NCBI GenBank assembly: GCA_016218155.1
Contig: JACREQ010000069.1
Span: 31,311 to 95,310, forward strand
Direction of reading: 5' to 3'
DNA: 64,000 nt
Origin: Bacteroidia bacterium
Lineage (GTDB): Bacteria > Bacteroidota > Bacteroidia > Bacteroidales > GWA2-32-17
Shown: positions 54,331-63,297 of the stretch, one piece after another
Layout: every line of letters begins with the position of its first letter
How positions within the stretch are numbered: position 1 is the stretch's first letter
Program-made: the position numbers and the translations under genes
The notes under the pieces: generated by a model
Databases searched by the model: none
What the model saw: the letters and a program-made list of their open reading frames with translations, nothing else
What the model was told of the DNA's origin: nothing

Positions 54331-56294
54331 AAATTAATTACTTTTTGATATCATTTATTTTGTTATCAAATTTATTATTTGCTCAGTATAGTGAACCTGA
54401 TGCATATAAAACAATGATTAAGCCTGATTTTCGTACTGTATTAAAATCAGCTTCTTATTTACTAAATCAGTATGATCAAAAATTTATTCATATTGATATT
54501 TCTGCAAATGAATCTAATGTAGATATTTCAGGTAATGTAAAATACACATTGTTATCAAAAGTAAATTCTTTAGACACAATTTATTTTGAGCTCACTCAAA
54601 AGTTTACTGTTGATAGTATTCAGGTAAATTCACAACAAGCTACATTTTATTTTTCTAACGACACTTTACTTGCCTTTCCGTCAATTCCAATTTCACAAAA
54701 TAGTTTATTAACGGTACAAATTTGGTATCACAGAATACCGGGTGCATCTGTAAACTGGAATTCAGGTTTAAAAAACACACATGATGGGGTATATAATCAG
54801 GATATTACCTGGACACTTTCAGAATCATTTCATTTAAATGACTGGGTACCTTGCAAGCAAGATTTAACAGACAGATTAGATTCTGCATGGATTTTTGTAA
54901 CAGTTGACAGTTCATTAAAAGCCGGGTCGAACGGAATACTTTCACAAATAACGCATTTAACAAATGGTAAACTAAGATATGAGTGGAAAGAACATCATCC
55001 TATTGTGTATTATTTGTTATCAATTGCTGTAGGAAAATATAATGAATATAATATTTATGCTCATCCCGCTAATTCACCCGACAGTATTTTAATTCAGAAT
55101 TATATTTATAATAGTCCGCAGTTTTTGATTGATAACTCATGGCAATTTTCTAAAATGGTTCCCATATTTGAACTTTATTGTGATAAATTCGGACCATATC
55201 CCTGGGCTGATGAAAAATTCGGACATGCTTTGTGCCCTGTTGGTGGAGGAATGGAACATCAAACAATGACAACCTTAGGACATTTAAGCCCGGATTTAGT
55301 TGCACACGAGCTGACTCATCAATGGTTTGGCGACAAAATAACATGTGCCAGCTGGCAGGATATTTGGGTTAATGAAGGATTTGCTTCATACGGAGAATAT
55401 ATTTTTCATCAGAATTTAGAATCTCAGGCTAACGCTGATGGTTTTATGTATTATTGCCATACACTTGCTAAGCAAAAGCCATTTCAGAGTGTATATATAC
55501 CATTTTCTGAAGCCTGGGACGAAAATAGAATATTCAGCCCTTATTTAAGTTATAAAAAGGGTGCTGCAATTATTCACATGCTAAGATATTTGAGCAATAC
55601 AGATTCTTTGTTCTTTGTTGCTTTAAAACAAATGCAGGCTCAATATGCCGACAGCGTATTAACCGGAGCCGATGTTAAAAATATTTTTGCAGCTGTTAAC
55701 GGAAAAAGTTTCGACGATTTTTTTAATCAATATTATTATGGTGAAGGTTATCCTATCTATAAAATTGTATGGCAACAAGATTCTATTATTAATGGTTATG
55801 GCGATTTAAAAGTAAAACTAGAACAACACGGAAGTTTTGCAAGTAATAATTTATTTACAATCCCTGTTGAATTAAAAATTTATACAAATTCTGATTCTGT
55901 AACAACAGTTATAAACCCTACTCAAAATGTGCAAACTTTTAATATAAACGTCAATAATAAAAGGGTTAATAGCATTATTTTCGACCCCAATAACTGGGTA
56001 TTGGATAGTTTGTTAAGTATAACACAAGAAGTACCTACTACAGTAATGGATGATTTTTTTATTTCAATTTATCCAAACCCTGTATCAGAAAATATTTATT
56101 TTAAATACTCAGGAACTGATGGGTTTAAAGGAAATTTAAGGCTACTTGACCTATCAGGGAGAGAGGTACTTTACCATCAAATAAATTCTAAATTAGAAGT
56201 TATTCCTTTAAAAAATATTAAACCAGGAATGTATTTATCAGAAATTACCGGTAATCATATAACATTTGTCAGAAAAATGGTGATTATAAAGTAA
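54327..56294 (+). CDS. M1-family aminopeptidase with T9SS sorting domain (second)
   Basis: 655 aa, paralogue of the protein at 51391. Signal peptide (about 1-19, ends LLFAQ), conserved ITWTLSESFHLNDWVPCKQ block shared with the paralogue, substrate loop GGMEHQTM, zinc site H327-E-L-T-H331-x18-E350, and a T9SS tail (IYPNPVSENIYF ... RKMVIIK). ATGA overlap with the DUF4421 gene. Divergence of the pair is moderate, so the duplication is not recent. Confidence 0.92.
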   Translation: MKINYFLISFILLSNLLFAQYSEPDAYKTMIKPDFRTVLKSASYLLNQYDQKFIHIDISANESNVDISGNVKYTLLSKVNSLDTIYFELTQKFTVDSIQVNSQQATFYFSNDTLLAFPSIPISQNSLLTVQIWYHRIPGASVNWNSGLKNTHDGVYNQDITWTLSESFHLNDWVPCKQDLTDRLDSAWIFVTVDSSLKAGSNGILSQITHLTNGKLRYEWKEHHPIVYYLLSIAVGKYNEYNIYAHPANSPDSILIQNYIYNSPQFLIDNSWQFSKMVPIFELYCDKFGPYPWADEKFGHALCPVGGGMEHQTMTTLGHLSPDLVAHELTHQWFGDKITCASWQDIWVNEGFASYGEYIFHQNLESQANADGFMYYCHTLAKQKPFQSVYIPFSEAWDENRIFSPYLSYKKGAAIIHMLRYLSNTDSLFFVALKQMQAQYADSVLTGADVKNIFAAVNGKSFDDFFNQYYYGEGYPIYKIVWQQDSIINGYGDLKVKLEQHGSFASNNLFTIPVELKIYTNSDSVTTVINPTQNVQTFNINVNNKRVNSIIFDPNNWVLDSLLSITQEVPTTVMDDFFISIYPNPVSENIYFKYSGTDGFKGNLRLLDLSGREVLYHQINSKLEVIPLKNIKPGMYLSEITGNHITFVRKMVIIK

Positions 56295-56301
56295 AGTGTA
56301 A

Positions 56302-58341
56302 TTATTCTTTTACAATTTTCTTATATTCAATATTTTTTCCGTTATTAATTTTTAATAAATAAACGCCTGCTTTAAGGTCTGTTGTTCTTACAATAGTTTT
56401 TTCAGTAAAAATTCCTTTGATAACAGTTTGTCCCATTAAATTTAAAATCTCATAGTTTAATTTATCATTATTCTCTTTAATTTCAATTGTTAATTCATTT
56501 GTTACAGGATTTGGATAAGCAGAAACTTTATTTTCTGAAATATTTGAATAATTTATTTCAGTTGGACAATGAAAAACTGCTTCAAGTATTTCGTCTTTAC
56601 CATGACTAAGCCCTATACGAGTAGGTGTTACAATTGAATCAATTTTCACTCCATTACGTTGCTGTTGGTAACCATCTTCGTAATACCACCCAAGTGAAGT
56701 AAAATATGTTATTATACCACCAGGTAATGTAACGATGCTTATATTGCCGTCAGCACCAGCTGTTTGAGTTCCGATTACTTTTGAATTTGGGAAATAGCTT
56801 AAATACTGGCATGTGTATTCAGCCTGACTTTGTGTTTCCTGATTAACCAATAAGTATATATCACCATTATAAGGATTCAAGTTAGACCAATTGCCAATAT
56901 TTGAACCATCATCAAAAACATTATACCAACCAGGCATATAATACTTATTAGGTAAATTAGTTAGTGATGGTTCAAAAAATTTTGCACTTAAAGTAGGAGA
57001 AGGAAATAATAATGGAGCCAAATCCCATAAAGTTCCATTAGGATAATTTCGAATATCAAAAATTATAGCTGGTGCATTTTGAAAAGTTGTATACATACCA
57101 TTTACTTCAGATGATTGTAGTTTACCCATATCAACATACCCATATCCACAATTCGTAAAAAAATAGGAGGTTGAATTTCCATTATTATATATCCAATTAT
57201 ACCAATAACTAATAAACATTGACCTTGCTATGGTTACAGAATACAGATTATTTGTGCTATCCAAAAATGTACATAATACACCTGAACTTTCTGTTCCACG
57301 TAACATTTGAGAATATGCATCCCTATAAAATGCAGCTGGGGTTGAAGATGGGACAAAATCAGATAATGAATCTTCAATATTTTTAATTCCAATTCCTTTA
57401 ATAGAAGTAAGAATATCTCCAATATGAACGCCTGGTATATTTTGTAGCTTTGTTACAACACAATTTGTATCAATTCTTGTAAAATAAATAGGTGGCATGT
57501 ATGATCCACCCCAGAATGTATTTTCTAATATATTACTTGAAGTAAATCCATGAGAATCATTGATTTTTGTAACTAATTTTAAAAAAGTTTTATGGAAGTC
57601 TGCTGTTAATGAAACTTGTCGTATTTTGGGAATAAACTCATAAAGAGTACTATCCCAAGATTGATCCATAATGTTTTTAAATGGATGAAAATAGTTTATT
57701 ACATTCCAATAATAAAACATAATTGCTAGTCGGTTAGCTTTATTTTGGGAACTTCCCAACAATATCATACTATCATTACTAAAGTCAATCAAACCAAAAT
57801 TATTTGAGTTAGAATAATCATTATATTTAATAAAACATGTGGAAGTATCCGGATGAATATATAATGTAAAAGTATCTAAGAAATTTCTAACAGATTGTGA
57901 AAGTACTGTATCAGTAATCCAAGAATTATTAAAATTAAGATTAGTGTCAGGCAGAATACTAGAATTTGGTAAATTAGTATTATTACCAACCTTATTAAAC
58001 ATAACCATTAAGCTATTATTAAAATCTAAATTGCTCGTAGAGTTTAAAACCTGATTTATCGTAGTATTTAAAAGTGTGTCCCACTTTAGTGTGCATTTAT
58101 TTTGATGGAAATACTTAAAATACCCCCATATTTTGCACAAACGATAAAGACGACCATTGATATCATCGGGAATTTGTTGTAATTCACTTTTAGTTACTTT
58201 ATTTATTTGAACTACTTTTCCTGTTAGTATTGAACTTTGAAAATTTCGAGATTTATTAACGTTTGTATTAATTAGCAATCGTTGTGCAGAAGCAATATTA
58301 AATGCAAATAATACGATTAAAATAAGTTTAAATAATTTCAT
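56302..58341 (-). CDS. S41-family C-terminal processing peptidase with T9SS tail
   Basis: 679 aa. Signal peptide of about 19 residues (ends NIASAQ). An N-terminal helical region (about 40-130), a PDZ-like segment (IPGVHIGDILTSIKG), and an S41 catalytic core with FDIRNYPNG, LLVNQETQSQAEYTCQYL (candidate nucleophile Ser) and IGTQTAGADGNIS. T9SS tail at the end (AYPNPVTNELTIEI ... GVYLLKINNG). The usual catalytic Lys position is not obvious, so activity is likely but not certain. Convergent with the M1 gene, 7 bases between stops. Confidence 0.82.
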   Translation of the reverse strand: MKLFKLILIVLFAFNIASAQRLLINTNVNKSRNFQSSILTGKVVQINKVTKSELQQIPDDINGRLYRLCKIWGYFKYFHQNKCTLKWDTLLNTTINQVLNSTSNLDFNNSLMVMFNKVGNNTNLPNSSILPDTNLNFNNSWITDTVLSQSVRNFLDTFTLYIHPDTSTCFIKYNDYSNSNNFGLIDFSNDSMILLGSSQNKANRLAIMFYYWNVINYFHPFKNIMDQSWDSTLYEFIPKIRQVSLTADFHKTFLKLVTKINDSHGFTSSNILENTFWGGSYMPPIYFTRIDTNCVVTKLQNIPGVHIGDILTSIKGIGIKNIEDSLSDFVPSSTPAAFYRDAYSQMLRGTESSGVLCTFLDSTNNLYSVTIARSMFISYWYNWIYNNGNSTSYFFTNCGYGYVDMGKLQSSEVNGMYTTFQNAPAIIFDIRNYPNGTLWDLAPLLFPSPTLSAKFFEPSLTNLPNKYYMPGWYNVFDDGSNIGNWSNLNPYNGDIYLLVNQETQSQAEYTCQYLSYFPNSKVIGTQTAGADGNISIVTLPGGIITYFTSLGWYYEDGYQQQRNGVKIDSIVTPTRIGLSHGKDEILEAVFHCPTEINYSNISENKVSAYPNPVTNELTIEIKENNDKLNYEILNLMGQTVIKGIFTEKTIVRTTDLKAGVYLLKINNGKNIEYKKIVKE

Positions 58342-58550
58342 AATTATATTCTGAATTTATACAAGATAATTGTATGTGAAATTATATTTTGAAAATAGAA
58401 AAAACAACCTTAAATTTATTAACAAAACATATAAGTCTCCTAACAAAATTCAATATTGAACAAAATGTAATTTTATAAATAATATCATTATTGTCAGTTG
58501 TGTTTTTTTACACCACAAGTTTATGTAATTAAAAACTGTTTTCTTTAAAA

Positions 58551-59963
58551 TTATGGCGTTACAACATTTTTCTGTAGCCAGTCATTTATAATTTCAAGTA
58601 CATCAGGTGCAAATGTTTCTTCAATTTCGTTATATTCTGAAGGGGCTCCGGTAGTTGCAGTCTGAAATAAATGATTTTTATTTTCAATTAGTTTAATGGT
58701 AAAATTTTTATTATTGGATTTTGTTAAGGAGGATTTTATTCCCTCAAGATTTTCAATGGCGCTTACCTGTGTATCTTTTGTTCCGTTAATTGCCAAAACA
58801 GGACATTTAACTTTTGAAAGATAATCATCAGGATTAAACGCGATAAAATAGCGAAACCATGGCGATAATAATGTGAAAGTCTGTGCCTGTACACTAGATT
58901 CGGTAATACCTTTTTGCTTTAATAATAAAGAATCTTTTCCATTAAAAAGAGGTTTATATAATTCTTTAATTTTTTCTTTAGCAATTATATTATCTGCATT
59001 TTCATTTATAACCTGATAAATTTTTTCTGAAAGTTCAACATTTTCATTTATTTCAGCAGTGGTTTGAGTTGTATCTGTAGCAGAAACCATTTTTATCTGT
59101 AGCTTCATTAGTTCTGTAATTTTAATTCCTGGTCCGGCTAAAAGAACAATAAAACTTATTTTTTTATTTTTTGCAGCAACAATGGGAGCTATCATTCCAC
59201 CTTCGCTATGTCCCATTAAACCAATTTTATTTTTATCAATTTCAGCAACATTCTGCAATGTGTTAAATGCAGCTTCTGCATCTGTAGCAAAATCAAGAGT
59301 TGTTGCAGTAGAAAAAACACCACCCGACTTACCAATACCTCTGTCGTCGTACCTAAAAACTGCGATACCATTCTTTGTAAGATAATCGGCAATTACAAGA
59401 AATGGTTTATGTCCAAGAATTTCTTCATTACGGTTTTGTGGTCCGCTACCGGATATTAAAATTACAGCAGGAAATGGTCCTTTACCTTTTGGCTGAGTAA
59501 GAGTACCCGATAATTTTATATCTGCTTTTTTATTCTCAAATGTAATTTCTCTTTCTTCATAAGTGAATGGTGCCTTAGGTTCTTGAGGTCTGCGAATTAC
59601 CGGAATACTATCAACTTTATAAAAACTTAAATCGGTAACATAACTTCCTTGTTTCCAAATTCCGGTTAAATTATTGTCTTTTCTCTTTCCTTTATATGAA
59701 GCACTTAGCTTTTTTAGTTTAAGAAAAACAGAATCATCAGAAAACTTAATTTCGTCAACTTTAATGTTATTTGCTCCCTGATCGGGACTTTCCATGTGGG
59801 CTTTAATACTATCAGTTTCAATATTATTTATAACAATAATTAACCTGAGATTTATTCCATTGTTGTTTAACTTACCCAACCATATTTCATTATTATTTTG
59901 TGAATAAATAAACGTAGAAATAATTGTAATCAGCAGTATTATAATAAGTTTTTGTAGTTTCAT
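58551..59963 (-). CDS. Exported alpha/beta hydrolase
   Basis: 470 aa. Signal peptide of about 21 residues (ends FIYSQ). An N-terminal beta-rich domain (about 25-120), then a serine-hydrolase domain: ILISGSGPQNRNE (oxyanion loop), YDDRGIGKSGG, nucleophile elbow GHSEGGM, Asp in NGTKDTQV and His in NKNHLFQ. This form is typical of exported S33-like esterases/peptidases of Bacteroidota; natural substrate unknown. No T9SS tail, so probably periplasmic. Confidence 0.88.
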   Translation of the reverse strand: MKLQKLIIILLITIISTFIYSQNNNEIWLGKLNNNGINLRLIIVINNIETDSIKAHMESPDQGANNIKVDEIKFSDDSVFLKLKKLSASYKGKRKDNNLTGIWKQGSYVTDLSFYKVDSIPVIRRPQEPKAPFTYEEREITFENKKADIKLSGTLTQPKGKGPFPAVILISGSGPQNRNEEILGHKPFLVIADYLTKNGIAVFRYDDRGIGKSGGVFSTATTLDFATDAEAAFNTLQNVAEIDKNKIGLMGHSEGGMIAPIVAAKNKKISFIVLLAGPGIKITELMKLQIKMVSATDTTQTTAEINENVELSEKIYQVINENADNIIAKEKIKELYKPLFNGKDSLLLKQKGITESSVQAQTFTLLSPWFRYFIAFNPDDYLSKVKCPVLAINGTKDTQVSAIENLEGIKSSLTKSNNKNFTIKLIENKNHLFQTATTGAPSEYNEIEETFAPDVLEIINDWLQKNVVTP

Positions 59964-60089
59964 AATTAAAATTTTATAACATAAATTTAGTTTTATTTTT
60001 AAGATTTTAGCTTAAAAAAATAATTGTTAATTTATTTAAAATAAGCATTAAACTTTTAAAGTAATTGCAAGTCTAACCGACAATTTTAG

Positions 60090-60097
60090 TAATTTTG
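60090..60097 (+). promoter_or_regulatory. -7 promoter element of metal operon
   Basis: TAATTTTG, exact TAnnTTTG, ending only 4 bases before the ATG at 60102. If used, the transcript would begin at or next to the start codon, so the first gene would be leaderless. Confidence 0.55.
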
Positions 60098-60101
60098 TAA
60101 A

Positions 60102-60548
60102 ATGAAGTTTTATAATAAAATATCTGTAATCATTATTTCGATAATTTTAATTTTATCGAGTACAGGTATCTTATTAATTCATCACCATTGCGATCATTGT
60201 AAAACCGATGACTGGCATTTATTTTCATCAATAAATTGTAAAGGTGATATTTTTGAACCTGAATGTTGTTCTGAAAATGAGAATAAACATTGTTCAGACT
60301 CTGAATGTACTGATATCACAGAAGAAACACCATGTTGTTCAAACGATGGTTTGTTTTTTAAAATTGGTCTTTTCAATTCATGTAATGAAATTTCCGACAT
60401 ACACTTTCAAACAGAAATTGATATTATTTCAAATAATGAGATATTCATTGAAAAGTTAAAATCTTCTTCAGATTTTATTTTTTCAGACAATTCCCCGCCA
60501 AAACTATTTAAACAAATTTATCTTATTAATAATTCCTTCCTAATCTGA
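60102..60548 (+). CDS. Cys/His-rich HYC_CC_PP-like protein
   Basis: 148 aa. N-terminal hydrophobic helix (about 7-27) followed by HHHCDHC, then an acidic region with ECC, HC, EC, and PCC pairs: about ten cysteines and several histidines in the middle 60 residues. This resembles the Bacteroidota HYC_CC_PP proteins, found next to TonB receptors and HMA proteins and thought to bind metals such as copper. No downstream Met could serve as an alternative start. First gene of the metal operon. Confidence 0.75.
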   Translation: MKFYNKISVIIISIILILSSTGILLIHHHCDHCKTDDWHLFSSINCKGDIFEPECCSENENKHCSDSECTDITEETPCCSNDGLFFKIGLFNSCNEISDIHFQTEIDIISNNEIFIEKLKSSSDFIFSDNSPPKLFKQIYLINNSFLI

Positions 60549-60615
60549 TTGCCGTCTCATTAACAATCAGCTTTCTACATTTTATTTAATTTTTTATTTT
60601 AAAATTATGAGACGG
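60545..60615 (+). promoter_or_regulatory. Hairpin with loop complementary to TonB-receptor start codon
   Basis: CTGATTG (60545-60551) and CAATCAG (60564-60570) form a 7-bp stem. Nine of its twelve loop bases, CCGTCTCAT (60552-60560), are the exact complement of the first nine coding bases of the next gene, ATGAGACGG (60607-60615). In RNA the loop could pair with the start codon as a pseudoknot and block translation. The stem begins at the stop codon of the previous gene. Confidence 0.4.
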
Positions 60616-62850
60616 AAATTTCTTATTTTTTCTTTTTTAATTTTGTTGTTTAATTTTTCTTCTTACTCCCAAAAATATTTAAAAGGAGTTGTTTACGAAA
60701 AAGAAAAAAATGGCGAACAAACAAAATTTACACCATTACCTTCAGCTAGTGTTGTTTGGAAGGGTACAACAAATGGCACAGTAACAGATGTAAATGGTAA
60801 ATTCAAATTAGTTAAGCCTAACATTAAGCCGCTTTACTTAATAGTTAGTTATGTAGGCTACAAAACAGATACATTAAGAGTTAGCGAAAGCGAATCAGAA
60901 ATTAATATTGTACTTCAGGAATCAAATGTTTTATCTGAAGTAGAAATAAGTGCACGTAAAGAAGCCGAATATATTGATAAATTAAGTGCAATTAAAACTG
61001 AAGTTATTTCAACTGCAGGCTTACAAAGATTGGCTTGTTGTAATTTATCCGAAAGCTTTGAGGGAAGTGGAACTGTAGATGTTTCTTTTTCTGATGCAGT
61101 AACTGGTGCAAAACAAATTCAGATGCTTGGATTAGCTGGAATATATAGTCAGATGATGGCTGAAAATGTTCCAATGATAAGAGGTTTAGCTGCACCATTT
61201 GGTTTGTCTTATGTTCCGGGAACTTGGATGGAATCTATTCAGGTTTCAAAAGGTACATCATCAGTAATAAACGGATACGAATCAATTACAGGACAAATAA
61301 ATGTTGAATTTAAAAAACCTACAAAAAGCGAGAAACTTCATGTAAATATGTATGGTAATAATGAAGGAAAGGGAGAAATAAATATTTACAGTGCCCAGAA
61401 GATTAGCCCCAAACTTTCTACTATGACAATGCTACATGGCGAGATGCAGGCTTTAAAAGGTGATATGAATAAAGATTCATTTATTGATTTACCATTAAGC
61501 AAACAATTTAATATTTATCATAGATGGGACTACGAAGTTGAAGGTAAATTCTGTAATCAGTATGGATTAAAAGTTATGTATGATGATAGGTTAGGAGGGC
61601 AGATGAATTTTAACCCATTAACTGATAAAGGAAGTACAAGCTCTTATGGAGTTGGTGTTACAACACAAAGATATGAGTTGATTGCAAAGCATGGTTTCTT
61701 TTTACCAAAGCCGGGTACAAGTATTGGTATTCAAACAGTAGGTTCTTACCACAAACAGGATTCATATTTTGGCTTAAATGAATATGAGGGCAGTCAAAAA
61801 AGTTTTTATGGAAATATTATTTATCAAACAATAATTGGAACTTCCGATCATAAACTTAGTCTGGGTGGTAGTTATATGTATGACGGTTATGATGAACATG
61901 TTCAGGTATCAACATTAGACACAAATTTTAAAGTTAACGAAAGTGTTCCGGGCGCATTTGTTCAATACACTTATGATCATAATAAAATCTGGTCATTAAT
62001 TGCAGGTTTCAGAGCAGATTATCATTCCACATATGGTACCTTTTTAACACCCAGAATTCACTTTAAGTACAATTTATCTGAAAATTCTGCAATTAGAATT
62101 TCAGGAGGAAAAGGATATAGAAGCCCACATTCTATTGCCGAAAACGTAGGTTTACTGGCGTCTTCCAGACAATGGGTTTTTACTGAAGAACTAAAAGCAG
62201 AGGAAGCATGGAATTATGGAATTAGCTATACACAGGATATTCGTCTGGCTGATGAAAAGAAAATTTCGCTAAGCCTAGATGCATTCAGAACGGATTTTAT
62301 TAATCAGGTTATTGTTGATATAGATAGCGATTTAAGAAAAGTAATATTATCAAATTTAGATGGACAAAGTTTTAGCAATAGTTTTCAGGCTAACATTACA
62401 TTTAAAGTTATTAAGCAGTTAGAATTTTCATTAATAGGCAGGTATAATGACGTTAAGCAAACCTATGAAAAAATGTTAATGCAAAAACCAATGGTAAGTC
62501 CGTATAAAGGTTTAATAACTGCTTCGTATTCAACAAAACACGAAAAATGGTCATTTGATATAACAAATCAGTTTATTGGAAAAACCAAATTGCCTGCAAC
62601 AAATACTAACCCTGTAGAACATCAAATGTCCAGTACTGCTCCAGCTTACTATATTTTACATGCTCAGATTACAAAAAGATTTAAGCATATTGATATTTAT
62701 GTAGGGGGTGAGAATTTAACAAATTTCACACAAATGCATTCTATTATTTCGGCCTCCGATCCTTTTGGTCAGTATTTTGATTCTTCAATGATTTGGGGTC
62801 CGATTATTGGAAGAATGTTTTATGCAGGTTTACGTTTAAAAATTCATTAA
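60607..62850 (+). CDS. TonB-dependent receptor (metal-operon)
   Basis: 747 aa outer-membrane receptor. Signal peptide of about 21 residues (ends SYSQ), a carboxypeptidase-regulatory-like domain (about 22-105: GTVTDVNGKFKL, IVSYVGYKTDTLRV), a TonB plug domain (about 125-230, with IQVSKGTSSVINGYESITGQINVEF) and a 22-strand-type barrel to the aromatic C-terminus GRMFYAGLRLKIH. Imports a substrate with energy from TonB. Its neighbours (Cys/His-rich protein before, HMA protein after) point to copper or another soft metal. A possible start-blocking RNA structure lies in the 58-base gap upstream. Confidence 0.92.
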   Translation: MRRKFLIFSFLILLFNFSSYSQKYLKGVVYEKEKNGEQTKFTPLPSASVVWKGTTNGTVTDVNGKFKLVKPNIKPLYLIVSYVGYKTDTLRVSESESEINIVLQESNVLSEVEISARKEAEYIDKLSAIKTEVISTAGLQRLACCNLSESFEGSGTVDVSFSDAVTGAKQIQMLGLAGIYSQMMAENVPMIRGLAAPFGLSYVPGTWMESIQVSKGTSSVINGYESITGQINVEFKKPTKSEKLHVNMYGNNEGKGEINIYSAQKISPKLSTMTMLHGEMQALKGDMNKDSFIDLPLSKQFNIYHRWDYEVEGKFCNQYGLKVMYDDRLGGQMNFNPLTDKGSTSSYGVGVTTQRYELIAKHGFFLPKPGTSIGIQTVGSYHKQDSYFGLNEYEGSQKSFYGNIIYQTIIGTSDHKLSLGGSYMYDGYDEHVQVSTLDTNFKVNESVPGAFVQYTYDHNKIWSLIAGFRADYHSTYGTFLTPRIHFKYNLSENSAIRISGGKGYRSPHSIAENVGLLASSRQWVFTEELKAEEAWNYGISYTQDIRLADEKKISLSLDAFRTDFINQVIVDIDSDLRKVILSNLDGQSFSNSFQANITFKVIKQLEFSLIGRYNDVKQTYEKMLMQKPMVSPYKGLITASYSTKHEKWSFDITNQFIGKTKLPATNTNPVEHQMSSTAPAYYILHAQITKRFKHIDIYVGGENLTNFTQMHSIISASDPFGQYFDSSMIWGPIIGRMFYAGLRLKIH

Positions 62851-62869
62851 TCAATTAAATAAATTTATC

Positions 62870-63241
62870 ATGAAAAAATCAGCTTTTATTTTTGCGTTTT
62901 TAACGCTTTTCGTATTTACAAATTGTGCAGTGGCACAAAAAACTGCCGAAATTAAAATTAAATCTTCTGCTCAATGTGGAATGTGTAAAGACAGAATAGA
63001 GAAAGCTATGTCTTATGAAGCAGGTATAGTAAGCTCAAGTCTTGACCTTACAACAAAGGATGTTACTGTAATTTATAAACCAAATAAAACTAATCCTGAC
63101 AAAATAAGAATAGCTTTATCTAAAATTGGCTATAAGGCTGATGATTTTAAAGCTGATCCAATTGCATATGAAAGTTTACCAGCCTGCTGTAAATTACCTG
63201 AGGAGGGAAAAAAAACTGACCATAAAGGTTGCCAGCATTAA
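62870..63241 (+). CDS. Exported HMA heavy-metal-binding protein
   Basis: 123 aa. Signal peptide (about 1-23, ends AVAQ) then a ferredoxin-like heavy-metal-associated domain with C36-G-M-C39, the usual metal site, and TTKDVTVIYKPN in the second half. After the domain a short tail has ACCKLP and a final HKGCQH, giving extra Cys/His ligands. Probably a periplasmic copper or related metal carrier working with the TonB receptor 19 bases upstream. Followed by a terminator. Confidence 0.9.
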   Translation: MKKSAFIFAFLTLFVFTNCAVAQKTAEIKIKSSAQCGMCKDRIEKAMSYEAGIVSSSLDLTTKDVTVIYKPNKTNPDKIRIALSKIGYKADDFKADPIAYESLPACCKLPEEGKKTDHKGCQH

Positions 63242-63246
63242 CAAAT

Positions 63247-63277
63247 AAAAAAACCGCTCTTTTGAAGCGGTTTTTTT
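63247..63277. terminator. Bidirectional terminator after metal operon
   Basis: AAAAAAACCGCT (63247-63258) and its inverse (63266-63277) form a perfect stem around a seven-base loop with A and T runs on the arms, between two convergent genes. Confidence 0.9.
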
Positions 63278-63297
63278 ATTTAAGTATTTTTGATTAA

